Shown: positions 26,778-35,864, counted from the stretch's first letter. The stretch: DNA of 64,000 nt from Chengkuizengella marina (GCF_009910845.1 NZ_SIJB01000028.1:62001-126000), one strand, 5' to 3'. Notes: generated by a model not told the origin, from the sequence alone. Numbers and translations: made by a program.

Positions 26778-27506
26778 CTAACTTTTATTTTTAGGAACTT
26801 CACAACCATTCTCGTCACAAACCATACCGTCAGCATTTTCTGATGAGAGAGGTTGCAGCGTATTTCCTTCCTTCTCCTCTGCTGCAACTTTATTTAATGC
26901 TTCCACAAATGCTTCTGTTGGTTGCGCTCCAGAAATTGCATACTTATTGTTTATTACAAAAAATGGAACTCCTTGAACCCCAAGGTTGTGAGCTTCAGAC
27001 TCATCCCTTCTAACGTCATCTCTGTAGTCATCACTTTCCAATACAGCTTTTGCCTCTTCTCGGTCAAGTTCGATTTCTTCAACAATTTCAAGTAAGGTTT
27101 CATGATCTCCGATATGTTTGCCTTCAGTAAAATAAGCTTTTAACAATCTCTCCGTTAATTCTGCTTCCTTACCTTTAGTTGAGGAATATTTAGCTAAACG
27201 ATGGGCATCGAAAGTATTAGTAGGAGTCATTTTATCAAAGCGAAAATCTAAACCAACAGCTGCTGCTTGTTTTCCAATTCCTTCATTACTTCTCTCTGCT
27301 TGCTCAATAGATATACTATATTTATTTGCTATGATTTCATGAATGGATAAATCTGTGTCTCTTGGTGAGTTTTGATTAAGTTCAAAGCTTTTAAATGTTA
27401 CTTCAGTTTTTTCTTTGAAGGAAGAGCGTTCTAATGCCTCTTCTAAACGCCTTTTTCCTATATAACAAAATGGACATACAAAATCTGAATATACTTCAAT
27501 TTTCAT
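26778..27506 (-). CDS. DsbA family oxidoreductase, FrnE-like
   Basis: A 242-residue thioredoxin-fold protein with a helical insertion. It starts MKIEVYSDFVCPFCYIGKRR, giving the CPFC redox pair at residues 11-14. DAHRLAKYSSTKGKEAEL, AYFTEGKHIGDHETLLEI and GVQGVPFFVINNKYAISGAQ (cis-Pro loop) follow, as in FrnE/polyketide-linked dithiol isomerases. No signal peptide, so it is cytoplasmic. A Cys-containing tail (CDENGC) is unusual and could add a second thiol pair. AGGAGGT lies just before the ATG. Confidence 0.9.
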   Translation of the reverse strand: MKIEVYSDFVCPFCYIGKRRLEEALERSSFKEKTEVTFKSFELNQNSPRDTDLSIHEIIANKYSISIEQAERSNEGIGKQAAAVGLDFRFDKMTPTNTFDAHRLAKYSSTKGKEAELTERLLKAYFTEGKHIGDHETLLEIVEEIELDREEAKAVLESDDYRDDVRRDESEAHNLGVQGVPFFVINNKYAISGAQPTEAFVEALNKVAAEEKEGNTLQPLSSENADGMVCDENGCEVPKNKS

Positions 27507-27752
27507 GATTACCTCCTGATGTTACAATTGATGATTTAAGAATAACATAGATGACATTGTTATTCATATTTGGATTAGACACTTTGCCTTAACCATTATT
27601 TATTATTATTAAACTATTATCGACTACATTATTTATTATTAAAACATCATCAATATCACTGTTTAGTCTTCTGGAAACATTTACAGATGCAGTACTTCCT
27701 TGTAATATAATAAACTATTAATAGATGCTAATCGTTCATACAAATTCTTGTC

Positions 27753-27789
27753 TTATTCAGTTTTTTAAATAAGATATGATTATATCTTA
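27753..27789 (+). promoter_or_regulatory. Promoter and palindrome upstream of hen1-pnkp
   Basis: A perfect palindrome taagatat-gatt-atatctta (27770-27789; 8-bp arms) ends one base before the GGGGG ribosome site of hen1. A promoter TTATTC (27753) - 16 bases - TATGAT (27775) places the -10 inside it. This layout suits an operator for a repressor, or a hairpin that controls translation. No regulator gene is adjacent. Confidence 0.45.
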
Positions 27790-27803
27790 GGGGGTACATA
27801 GTT

Positions 27804-29069
27804 ATGGCAGTCGTCCAATTAAGTTCAACGAACCCGAACTTTTCATTTATGATCAAGAAAAATCCAAATTCAGGCATGATGCTTAAATCCATTCGCAAGG
27901 GTAAAGCTTATGGCTGGTATTCTGATGAAGCTACATTTAATGTATATTTCAAGGATGCAGACAATGAAGTGTCCTTTAAACAAGATAAAAATGAGAGCTT
28001 TGAATATTTGAATGTCTCTCGTTATAACAGTCCTCTATTTCCTTTAGCTGCAATAAATGAGTTTTTTAAAACGCCTCTGAAAACATGGGATAAACGGGAT
28101 GAAGAAGGATATGAGCATTCATTATTCATTAATATGGTACATATCGATAGAATTAGATATATTGATTTTTTTAGTAAACATATGAAGGGTTTTACGTTTG
28201 ATGCGAAGCCTCTTACACATAAAAGTTACGCTTTAACGATTTCTACTAAAAAAAGCTTATATCAGTTATTGCATGTTTCAAGTGTGTTGTGTTTGTTTCT
28301 TTCTATGTTTGGTAACGAGTATCTCGATATATCTGATAGGTTATTGGAAAAATATATTCAGAGTATCAATGTCATCGATGCACCATTTTATATACGCAGT
28401 TTATTCGTTAGAAACTTCTTGTCTTCTAAAAAAAGATTTAATAAGTATAAAGTTGCGCTGGAAAATACAAAACGTTACAACATTCAATTTGATTTTGGAG
28501 GCACTGCTTTTCAGCGGAGAAACTACATTGCAAACTCCCTACCTTTTGATAAATCCATATTAGATATTGGATGTGGGGAAGGTTTTTATGCCTTTCCTTT
28601 TTCAAAAAAAATTGAAGAAAGCTATTATGCCATTGATATCGATAAAGAATTGCTTCGAGATGTGAATTTGAAAGCAAGATCTAAAGAGATCAACAATATG
28701 ATTACGTTTCATTCTATTGATCACTTCTTAGAAGGGTATGAAGGAGAGCAAGTAGATATTATCCTAACGGAAGTGATTGAGCATATGAGCGAGGAAGAAG
28801 CTAAAGATTTTATCCTGCAAATTGTAAAGCATGTCAACTTTGACAACTTTATTATTACAACGCCGAATTCTGATTTTAACCAGTATTATGAAATCAACAA
28901 TTTTAGACATGATGATCACAAATGGGAAATGGGCCAGGAACAATTTAGACAATGGTTTATTGATGTGACGAAAGAATTAAACCTAGACTATGAATTTGTA
29001 GCTGTAGGTGATGGAGTAAATAACATTCAAACAACGCAAGGTGTCATTTTAAGGAATAAGGGGGCATAA
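27804..29069 (+). CDS. hen1: Hen1: 3'-terminal RNA ribose 2'-O-methyltransferase and ligase-activating protein
   Basis: A 421-residue bacterial Hen1. The N-terminal half (about residues 1-240; AYGWYSDEATFNVYFKDAD, SPLFPLAAINEFF) matches the domain that completes and activates the Pnkp ligase. The C-terminal SAM methyltransferase has motif I DIGCGEG (254-260) and the metal cluster EVIEH (Glu323, Glu326, His327), with His369/His372 in FRHDDHKWE. Known role: it methylates the 2'-OH at the 3' end of cleaved RNA before sealing, so the repaired site resists the ribotoxin. It is somewhat shorter than the 460-490 aa members I recall. pnkp follows after 2 bases. Confidence 0.93.
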   Translation: MAVVQLSSTNPNFSFMIKKNPNSGMMLKSIRKGKAYGWYSDEATFNVYFKDADNEVSFKQDKNESFEYLNVSRYNSPLFPLAAINEFFKTPLKTWDKRDEEGYEHSLFINMVHIDRIRYIDFFSKHMKGFTFDAKPLTHKSYALTISTKKSLYQLLHVSSVLCLFLSMFGNEYLDISDRLLEKYIQSINVIDAPFYIRSLFVRNFLSSKKRFNKYKVALENTKRYNIQFDFGGTAFQRRNYIANSLPFDKSILDIGCGEGFYAFPFSKKIEESYYAIDIDKELLRDVNLKARSKEINNMITFHSIDHFLEGYEGEQVDIILTEVIEHMSEEEAKDFILQIVKHVNFDNFIITTPNSDFNQYYEINNFRHDDHKWEMGQEQFRQWFIDVTKELNLDYEFVAVGDGVNNIQTTQGVILRNKGA

Positions 29070-29071
29070 CG

Positions 29072-31657
29072 ATGCAGATACAAACAAAAATGCATACGAT
29101 CTTCATGCTGATCGGTTCAACGGAGTGTGGTAAAACCACTTTTGCTAATGAGGTTTTAATCCCCCAGTTAAAGTTTGAGGATGAATCGAAAAATGTGAAT
29201 TCCAATATACAATACATTTCATCAGATCGCATTCGACAAGAAGTACTTGGTGTAGATTATGATAAATACGATCAGCTTATGTTGGAGGCAAGTGATCAGG
29301 CTTTTCATTTATTGTTTGAAAAACTAAAAATGGTGACTTCATTCCCAGTTAACGCGGAATTCGTAATTGTGGATACAACGGGGTTATCTGAGGATTTTAG
29401 AGCAAAAGTTAAAAACGTTGCACATGAAAATAACTATAACTTAGAAGTTATCCTTTTTGATTATAAAAAAAGAGAAGATTATTACGCTTCTGAACGTTCC
29501 AAGAAATTAATCTCAAATCACATCAATCGATTAAAAAGAGATGTACTTGGTTCACTGGCAAGAGAAGGATACAGTAAAATTCATAAAGTGCGTGGAAAAA
29601 ATTTTTACTCAATCACTGAGGGGAAAGCAAATCCAGATTATACCGTTGTGATTGAAGATAAGGATGAATATTTTGAAACGATATTACCTCAGGACCAAAG
29701 GGTCATCATTGTTGGGGATGTACATGAATGTGTTCATGAGCTAAAAAGCTTATTGAAGGATCATGGGTACTCCATAAAAGCAAATCAGATTATAGTTCCT
29801 GACAAATTAAAAGATACAAAAATCCTTCTAGTCGGTGACTGGATCGACAAAGGAAAACAAACCAAAGAAATCATTGAATTTTTATATGAAAATAAAGTGC
29901 ACTTTTTGTTTGTATTGGGTAATCATGAAAATTTTGTTTATAAGTATATTCGTGGGGAAATTAAAGGAGTTGATCAAGAGCTTCTTCATACTTACTTTGA
30001 TTCTACTGATGTTTTGTTTAAAGATGAAATTTTACTAGAAAAGTTTAATGAACTAGTTTCTATATCCAAGCCATTTTATAGGTTCATAGGTGTAAGTGGA
30101 CCCTCTTTTGTTGTCACACATGCACCTTGCAAAAACAAATACATTGGAAAATTAGATCCGAATTCTGTTCGCCATCAACGTAATTTCAGAATCAATCGGG
30201 ATGAATCTCTAGAAGAACAATTAACTTTCTTAGAAGATGAAGCGGTAAGCAATTATCCTTATCATGTGTTTGGGCATGTTGCAGCAAAAAAAGCGTTTCG
30301 TATTAAAAATAAAATTCATATTGATACAGGAAGTGCACACGGCAATGCACTAACATCTGTAAGTATCTCCTTTAGACCTTTTATAAAATCACATCAATCC
30401 AAGCAAGCGGTTCTCAAGGATGATCTTCCAACATTGTTTAAACGTGAAAGAAAAGTATCCATTCAAGATTTAGAAAATGAAGAAGCTCGCAGATTGTTTT
30501 ACTGTTCTCGCAACAAAATCAACTTTATATCAGGAACGATGTCTCCTGCAGATAAAGATGAAGTGGAGCATAATCTCGAATCGTTAAAATCCGGATTGAA
30601 TTATTTTGCAGAAAAAGGGATTGAGAAGCTTGTGCTTCAGCCTAAATATATGGGATCAAGATGTAATATCTACTTGCATAAGGTCCTTGAACAGTGTTTC
30701 GCAGTGAGCCGTAATGGGTATAAAATTAAACAAATTGACTTAACTGAGGTTTATCAACAGTTGTTAAACAAATTTGGTGGATATATGGAGATGAATAAAA
30801 TTCAAATGCTCATATTGGATGGAGAATTATTACCGTGGAGAGCACTTGGAGATGGATTGATTGAGAGACAGTTTAAACCCATTGAAAAAGCTTTAGAAAC
30901 AGAGTTTGATTTTTTAAGAAAAAATGGGTTTGAGGATGCACTTGAGGAATTAACTGAAAATTACAATGAAAGTGGTTTTGAAAAGGATCAATTTCACATT
31001 GATAAAAAGGAATTAAATCAAAAATATGGTGCAAGCATCTATCAAAACTATAAAAATTTAAATGAAGTTATGAAATCGTATGTTCCATTAGAAGAGCATG
31101 AAGCAGCTTATGTAAATTACAAAGAGCAGCTTGAATTATATGCCCAAGAAGAAGATCTGCAGTATAAACCTTTTGCATTGTTAAAAGTGGTCTACGAAAA
31201 TGGAAAAGAAGAAATGCCTGATTGGGTCACTTCGGAAATGTATCGTTTCCTATCAGATGATGAGTTCATCACCATTGATTTAACTGAGCCAGAAAGTTAC
31301 GAAATAGCTAAACAGTTTTTCTCTAAGTTAACTGCCCAAGATGGCCTGGAGGGTGTTGTGATCAAACCTGAAGTAGTCGAAAATAGTGTAGTTCCTTATA
31401 TGAAAGTTAGAAACCCAAATTACTTATCTATCATTTACGGTTACGATTACCGATTCCCACATAAATATAATAAGTTAATAAAACAGAAGAGGATTAATAA
31501 AAAGCTTCGTACTTCTTTTAACGAATATTACCTAGGAAATAAGATGTTGAGTATCGGTTATGATGAAATAAAACAAGACAATGAAACCTACAAGCAAGTT
31601 GTGGCAAATCTGTTATTTGAGGTTGCGGGTGAAAAAGAAATTGATCCTAGGTTGTAG
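29072..31657 (+). CDS. pnkp: Pnkp: polynucleotide kinase-phosphatase / RNA ligase
   Basis: An 861-residue three-domain RNA end-healing and sealing enzyme. Kinase, about 1-190: P-loop GSTECGKTT at 15-23. Binuclear metallophosphatase, about 210-430: GDVHE (215-219), GDWIDKG (255-261), GNHE (283-286), then FVVTHAP and VFGHV. Adenylyltransferase-type ligase, about 500-861: nucleotidyl-Lys motif PKYMGSR with Lys525, DGELLPW, and late EGVVIKPE and MKVRNPNYL. Bacterial Pnkp converts 2',3'-cyclic-P/5'-OH breaks to 3'-OH/5'-P and joins them only with Hen1. All key motifs look intact. A terminator follows 28 bases later. Confidence 0.95.
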   Translation: MQIQTKMHTIFMLIGSTECGKTTFANEVLIPQLKFEDESKNVNSNIQYISSDRIRQEVLGVDYDKYDQLMLEASDQAFHLLFEKLKMVTSFPVNAEFVIVDTTGLSEDFRAKVKNVAHENNYNLEVILFDYKKREDYYASERSKKLISNHINRLKRDVLGSLAREGYSKIHKVRGKNFYSITEGKANPDYTVVIEDKDEYFETILPQDQRVIIVGDVHECVHELKSLLKDHGYSIKANQIIVPDKLKDTKILLVGDWIDKGKQTKEIIEFLYENKVHFLFVLGNHENFVYKYIRGEIKGVDQELLHTYFDSTDVLFKDEILLEKFNELVSISKPFYRFIGVSGPSFVVTHAPCKNKYIGKLDPNSVRHQRNFRINRDESLEEQLTFLEDEAVSNYPYHVFGHVAAKKAFRIKNKIHIDTGSAHGNALTSVSISFRPFIKSHQSKQAVLKDDLPTLFKRERKVSIQDLENEEARRLFYCSRNKINFISGTMSPADKDEVEHNLESLKSGLNYFAEKGIEKLVLQPKYMGSRCNIYLHKVLEQCFAVSRNGYKIKQIDLTEVYQQLLNKFGGYMEMNKIQMLILDGELLPWRALGDGLIERQFKPIEKALETEFDFLRKNGFEDALEELTENYNESGFEKDQFHIDKKELNQKYGASIYQNYKNLNEVMKSYVPLEEHEAAYVNYKEQLELYAQEEDLQYKPFALLKVVYENGKEEMPDWVTSEMYRFLSDDEFITIDLTEPESYEIAKQFFSKLTAQDGLEGVVIKPEVVENSVVPYMKVRNPNYLSIIYGYDYRFPHKYNKLIKQKRINKKLRTSFNEYYLGNKMLSIGYDEIKQDNETYKQVVANLLFEVAGEKEIDPRL

Positions 31658-31685
31658 ATTTGTTAATTTAAAAAAATATTTATTT

Positions 31686-31717
31686 AACTAGAAGAGGATA
31701 TCTTCTTCTAGTTTTTA
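31686..31717 (+). terminator. Terminator after pnkp
   Basis: A 10-bp stem (aactagaaga / tcttctagtt) with an 8-base loop and T-rich tail. Confidence 0.88.
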
Positions 31718-31734
31718 TTTATGGAGATTACTTA

Positions 31735-31945
31735 TACATTAGAGGAATTTAAGGTAAAGATGGAAAGCATCAAAATATAAAGTCGTAGATGTAGAACCAT
31801 TTAATGTGACAGAAAAAGATGCACTTCAACTACGTCGACTATTTAAAAATGGTATAAATTTTATGATTGTCTGGCACGCTTCAATAGGTGGAGAAAAAAG
31901 GTGTAGTAGACTATGAAATTATTACAAAAAGAAAAAGTAGCTTAA
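31735..31945 (+). pseudogene. Decayed 3' end of a second metallopeptidase gene
   Basis: From 31777 one frame reads YKVVDVEPFNVTEKDALQLR then RLFKNGINFMIVWHA; after a frameshift near 31900 it continues GVVDYEIITKRK. The intact peptidase 370 bases downstream ends YRVINVEPFNVTDEDALEIR, RLFKNGTNYMVIWYA, VDFTYEIITK. Upstream of 31777 the match is weak (TLEEFKVKME) and there is no peptidase domain. This is a remnant of a tandem paralogue that kept its own terminator at 31954-31981. Confidence 0.82.
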
Positions 31946-31953
31946 ATAATTTT

Positions 31954-31981
31954 AAGGACTATCTTAAGGCAGTCCTTTTTT
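31954..31981 (+). terminator. Terminator of the decayed peptidase copy
   Basis: A 7-bp stem (aaggact / agtcctt), 10-base loop, run of T. It follows the decayed open frame directly. Confidence 0.75.
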
Positions 31982-32316
31982 AATAAATATATTCCTATAA
32001 AATACTTAAATTTAGTACCTTTGAAAGATTGAAGGATGTAAATTTAGAATAACAATATAGTATTTCTTTTAACTATTACTATAAAAATATTAAAATACAT
32101 AGCAATATATTAAAATATTACATAATTAGATAATAATTGAAAAATACCATAAATTACGACAAAAGTTCCTAAAAAACTATGCTTTATACTAACAAAATTC
32201 GACACAATTTACCTATTTATGATTGTATACTTTATATTACAAGGCCTTAGAAGTGCACTTCGTAAGTAATTTAAGAGGTTTTGTAAAAAAAAGTAGAAAA
32301 TGAGAGGAGAAAAATA
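31982..32316. other. AT-rich upstream region of the metallopeptidase gene
   Basis: No gene seen. The last 70 bases hold a perfect 12-base palindrome gaagtgcacttc (32250-32261) inside a longer near-symmetry ttaGAAGTGCACTTCgtaa, about 55 bases before the start codon, with TATACT upstream. It may be an operator for the peptidase gene. Nothing else stands out. Confidence 0.35.
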
Positions 32317-34434
32317 ATGAACAAAAAAGTAATTTCTACAATTTCAAAAGCGGTATTATCTATTTCGTTAATTGTTCCAGCATTTTCTGGAGGTCAAGTT
32401 TCTGCTGAATCTATCGATGAAAATACTTCAGCTCAAACTATTGAGGTAAATCCCTCAATAAATGGAGACGTTATTGATATTGGTTCTCAATTAAGACTTC
32501 AATCAGAAGATCAAGATTTTTTACAAGAGGCTGAGGAAAAAATAAGAGAACAATTGGATATTTTTCCTGAAGAGGAAGAAGATTCTAATTCAGAAGAGGC
32601 TTCAGACGGTAATTTTACCTTTGATGGGGGTACTAAATATTTCTTAAATAGAGATTTAAGTTTGAAAGAATTTACATTAAGAAGTGTTGGCGATAATGTA
32701 GAAGTATGGGTAGCTGATGATCTTTCATTCCCTGAGGGAGATAGTCGCCCTGCTCATGTGGTTACACAAGAACAAGCGGATCTAATGAGAGATGAGTTTG
32801 AACAAACTATTTATCCTAAAGTAGTAGACTTTTTTGGAGAGCCTGATTTGCTTACTGGATCTAATGCAGAACTACCTGCTCTAGTAGATTTCCCAGAAGA
32901 TTATTATCTATCTGAGGAAGGTAAAAATATTATTTTAGTAGATAATATTATTGATGAGCAATTCGAAGATCCGTCTTATCCGTTTTTCGTTGCTGGATTT
33001 TTCTGGACAGCTTATGAACAATATATAGATCGTAATATTATATCTATCGATTCTGCGGATTGGGAGACTAGATTAGAAAGTACATTTTTTGGTACTGTAG
33101 CTCATGAATATCAGCATCTTATTCATAGTGATAAAGATAGAGATGAGACGAACTGGATTAATGAAGGTATGTCTGATTTCGCAGAATATATTGTAGGGTA
33201 TGGTCATCCAATGGGACATGTGAATTACTTCCTAGATCATCCAGAAAACTCTCTAGTAGAATGGGATGAATATTATGATAGCGGGGTTCCTGAAACATTA
33301 GCAGATTATGGTCAGGCCTATTTATTACAGCTTTATTTAAGTGAGCAATTTGGTAAAGATTTTGTCCAAGCTTTACTCAATGATGAGGCAAATGGAATTG
33401 AAAGTTTAAATAATCAATTAGATGCGTTTAATACAAAGATTGAATTTGGTGAATTATTCAGAAACTTCAGCACGGCTTTAGCTATAGATAGTCCTAGACC
33501 TGGAAGAGGAAAATACGAGTTTGAAAGCATTGATTTAAAAATTAACTTTGATTCAGCAGCTGAGTTTCAGAAAGAAGGGGTTCCGGCTTGGGGAGCTGAC
33601 TATAAAGTGATTGACATTCAAGAAAGAATTCGTACGATTAACTTTGATGGTGTTGACTTCCTTCCTCCAAATTGGTTGCCTGTTGCAGATCCATTAGGTT
33701 CAGATAATGTTGTACTATGGGCAAATGAAGGAGATGAGGTTGATGATAGTGTCGTAATCAAAGCTGATCTTTCAGGTGTAGATGAAGCGACATTAACATT
33801 CGATAATTATATTGATATTGAAGAGCAATGGGATTTCGGTGTGGTTCAAGTCTCTGTAGATGAAGGGGAAACGTGGACTAGTTTAGAAAATGAGAATACA
33901 CGCTATGATGTTGTAGACGAAGGTTATCCAACAATTAAAGAAAACCTACCTGGATTTACAGGACATTATGATGATTGGCAAAAAGAAACATTTGACTTAT
34001 CTGCATACACAGGACAAGAAGTTTGGATAGCATTCCGTTACTTAACAGATTGGGGTTATAATGATTCAGGATGGTTTGTGGATAATATTTCTATACCTGA
34101 AATTGGTTATACTCAAGGTGGTAGTTCTTTAGATGAATTATATTCATTAAATGAATTAAAAGAAATATATGTTGAGTATGCAGTAACTTTTATCAACGAA
34201 CGTAAATATGGGAAAAATGATAGTAAATCGAAATATAGAGTTATTAATGTTGAACCATTTAACGTAACAGACGAAGATGCACTTGAAATTCGTCGATTGT
34301 TTAAAAATGGGACGAATTACATGGTGATCTGGTATGCTCCACAAAATGGTGAAAAAGGTGCAGTAGATTTTACTTATGAAATTATTACTAAGGATAAGGG
34401 AAAAGGAAAGAAAAAAGGTAAGGGAAAAGATTGA
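32317..34434 (+). CDS. Secreted zinc metallopeptidase, immune inhibitor A (M6)-like
   Basis: A 705-residue exported protein. The signal peptide ends near GGQVSA (about residue 30), followed by an acidic propeptide-like stretch (FPEEEEDSNSEEAS). The catalytic domain has HEYQHLIH (His263, Glu264, His267, His270) and NWINEGMSDFAEY 12 residues later. The pattern HExxH plus NEG...E is closer to M30/gluzincin enzymes than to the HExxHxxGxxH/D of classic InhA. The region of about 410-600 (VVLWANEGDEVDDS, WDFGVVQVSVDEGETW, NDSGWFVDNISI) resembles the M6 VEG/MAM-like part. A C-terminal domain of about 95 residues ends in a Lys/Gly tail. Probably an extracellular protease acting on host or environmental proteins. 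Confidence 0.85.
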   Translation: MNKKVISTISKAVLSISLIVPAFSGGQVSAESIDENTSAQTIEVNPSINGDVIDIGSQLRLQSEDQDFLQEAEEKIREQLDIFPEEEEDSNSEEASDGNFTFDGGTKYFLNRDLSLKEFTLRSVGDNVEVWVADDLSFPEGDSRPAHVVTQEQADLMRDEFEQTIYPKVVDFFGEPDLLTGSNAELPALVDFPEDYYLSEEGKNIILVDNIIDEQFEDPSYPFFVAGFFWTAYEQYIDRNIISIDSADWETRLESTFFGTVAHEYQHLIHSDKDRDETNWINEGMSDFAEYIVGYGHPMGHVNYFLDHPENSLVEWDEYYDSGVPETLADYGQAYLLQLYLSEQFGKDFVQALLNDEANGIESLNNQLDAFNTKIEFGELFRNFSTALAIDSPRPGRGKYEFESIDLKINFDSAAEFQKEGVPAWGADYKVIDIQERIRTINFDGVDFLPPNWLPVADPLGSDNVVLWANEGDEVDDSVVIKADLSGVDEATLTFDNYIDIEEQWDFGVVQVSVDEGETWTSLENENTRYDVVDEGYPTIKENLPGFTGHYDDWQKETFDLSAYTGQEVWIAFRYLTDWGYNDSGWFVDNISIPEIGYTQGGSSLDELYSLNELKEIYVEYAVTFINERKYGKNDSKSKYRVINVEPFNVTDEDALEIRRLFKNGTNYMVIWYAPQNGEKGAVDFTYEIITKDKGKGKKKGKGKD

Positions 34435-34469
34435 TAATATTAGCATTTATGTTAGTATAAAATAATTGT

Positions 34470-34508
34470 AGGGATTGTCTATAGATTTTAAATCTACAGA
34501 CAATCCCT
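34470..34508. terminator. Terminator after the metallopeptidase gene
   Basis: Long hairpin: outer 11-bp stem (agggattgtct / agacaatccct) and inner 7-bp stem (tagattt / aaatcta) separated by one mismatch, T-rich after it. Confidence 0.85.
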
Positions 34509-34566
34509 CTTTCTATTATAATAGAAGTTAGTAAGTATTAAAAATGAAAGTAGTGACAATAGAGTT

Positions 34567-34743
34567 ATGAAATTCAGTGTTTTCTTGTTTATCCTTGGAA
34601 TAATAACCATGTTTTTAAGTGTTGTATTTTTAGTTATGTCACTTATATCTTCTGATTCAAATGAATTTATGATTTTGTCATTTTTTGGATTGCTCAATGG
34701 AGCAATAGCTGTTGGCATTGCTGAATTACTGCAGAAGAAATAG
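34567..34743 (+). CDS. Small two-helix membrane protein, 58 aa
   Basis: An open frame of 58 codons just before the lyase gene. It encodes two hydrophobic helices: FSVFLFILGIITMFLSVVFL and, after a short SSDSNEF loop, MILSFFGLLNGAIAVGIAEL, with a basic end (LLQKK). Both helices being open across the whole span argues against chance. The ribosome site is weak. No family recognised. The next gene's ATG is 23 bases after its stop, so the two may be cotranscribed. Confidence 0.5.
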   Translation: MKFSVFLFILGIITMFLSVVFLVMSLISSDSNEFMILSFFGLLNGAIAVGIAELLQKK

Positions 34744-34766
34744 ATACTTTGAAAGGAGTTATATTG

Positions 34767-35864
34767 ATGAGTCAAAGTAATGCTCTAGCTGAAGCATATA
34801 AACAGACCAACTATCAACTTAGTGGTCATGGGAGAAGAAATATTCAAATATTAAAAGAGTCTATAAATGATTTGAATGAACTACAAGAAAGTGATATGTA
34901 TGGAAAGGGGAAAATTATAGAAGATTTTCAAGCTAAGGTGGCGGCTTATTTAGGAAAAGAATCGGCAGTCTTTTTCCCAAGTGGAACGATGGCGCAGCAG
35001 ATAGCATTAAGAATTTGGTGTGATAAAAAACAACTAAGAAAAGTGGCATATCATCCATTGTCTCATTTAGAGATTCATGAAGAAGATGGATTAAAAAAGT
35101 TGCATCACATTGAATCTGTATTGCTGGCTGATAAAACAAGGTTGATTGAAATGGAAGATGTGTTGAACATGCAGGAGGATGTGGCTTGCTTATTACTCGA
35201 ATTACCTCAACGTGAGATAGGTGGTCAATTACCAGATTTCAAAACAATTGAACAAATATCTAGTTATTGTCGTAATGAAGGCATTATGTTGCATTTAGAT
35301 GGAGCTAGAATTTTTGAAATATTACCATATTATAAAAAATCAGCAGTTGAAATATGCAATCTATTTGATAGTGTTTATATTTCTTTTTATAAAGGAATAG
35401 GTGGGATTGCGGGTGCTATCCTTGCGGGTGACAAAAACTTTACGAATGAATCTAAAGTATGGAAAAGACGACACGGTGGTGATCTAATAAGTCTTTATCC
35501 TTATATTGTAAGCTCTGATTATTATTTTGAGCAGAGATTGGATAAGATGAATCAGTACTATGAGTACGCTAAAGAAATAGCTGAATTGTTCAATCAGTGT
35601 TTTGCTGTCTCTACCCTTCCTATACAACCAGTTTCTAACATGTTTCATGTACACTTAAGTATTTCTAAAGATAAATTAGAAACTTTACTTACTTCTATTT
35701 ATAAAAAAACTGAGATTGGTTTTACAAGTTTTGTAAAAGAAAAAAGTGAAGAAAGCTGTTATTTTGAGATAAGTATTGGAGATGCGATTGTTAAGATTCC
35801 AAAGGAGAAATTGAAAAAAGCAATTCAGATGTTAAATGAAAGTATGGAAGAAAATCATAATTAA
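34767..35864 (+). CDS. Threonine aldolase / beta-eliminating lyase family PLP enzyme
   Basis: A 365-residue fold-type I PLP enzyme. Seen: YGKGKIIEDFQAKVAAYLGK, FFPSGTMAQQIALRIW (cofactor phosphate region), HLDGARIFE (Asp binding the pyridine N) and SFYKGIGGIAGAILAG with the Schiff-base Lys. These match low-specificity threonine aldolases, which cleave L-(allo-)threonine to glycine and acetaldehyde. The divergence is enough that another beta-elimination reaction is possible. ATG 34767 is used, behind AAAGGAG; the upstream TTG at 34749 overlaps that site. Confidence 0.85.
   Translation: MSQSNALAEAYKQTNYQLSGHGRRNIQILKESINDLNELQESDMYGKGKIIEDFQAKVAAYLGKESAVFFPSGTMAQQIALRIWCDKKQLRKVAYHPLSHLEIHEEDGLKKLHHIESVLLADKTRLIEMEDVLNMQEDVACLLLELPQREIGGQLPDFKTIEQISSYCRNEGIMLHLDGARIFEILPYYKKSAVEICNLFDSVYISFYKGIGGIAGAILAGDKNFTNESKVWKRRHGGDLISLYPYIVSSDYYFEQRLDKMNQYYEYAKEIAELFNQCFAVSTLPIQPVSNMFHVHLSISKDKLETLLTSIYKKTEIGFTSFVKEKSEESCYFEISIGDAIVKIPKEKLKKAIQMLNESMEENHN

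Noticed and set aside
27594-27644. Direct AT-rich repeat (cattatttattatta, twice) upstream of hen1 as a CRISPR-like or att feature
   Set aside because: Only two copies with irregular spacing in AT-rich DNA; no array and no mobile gene nearby.
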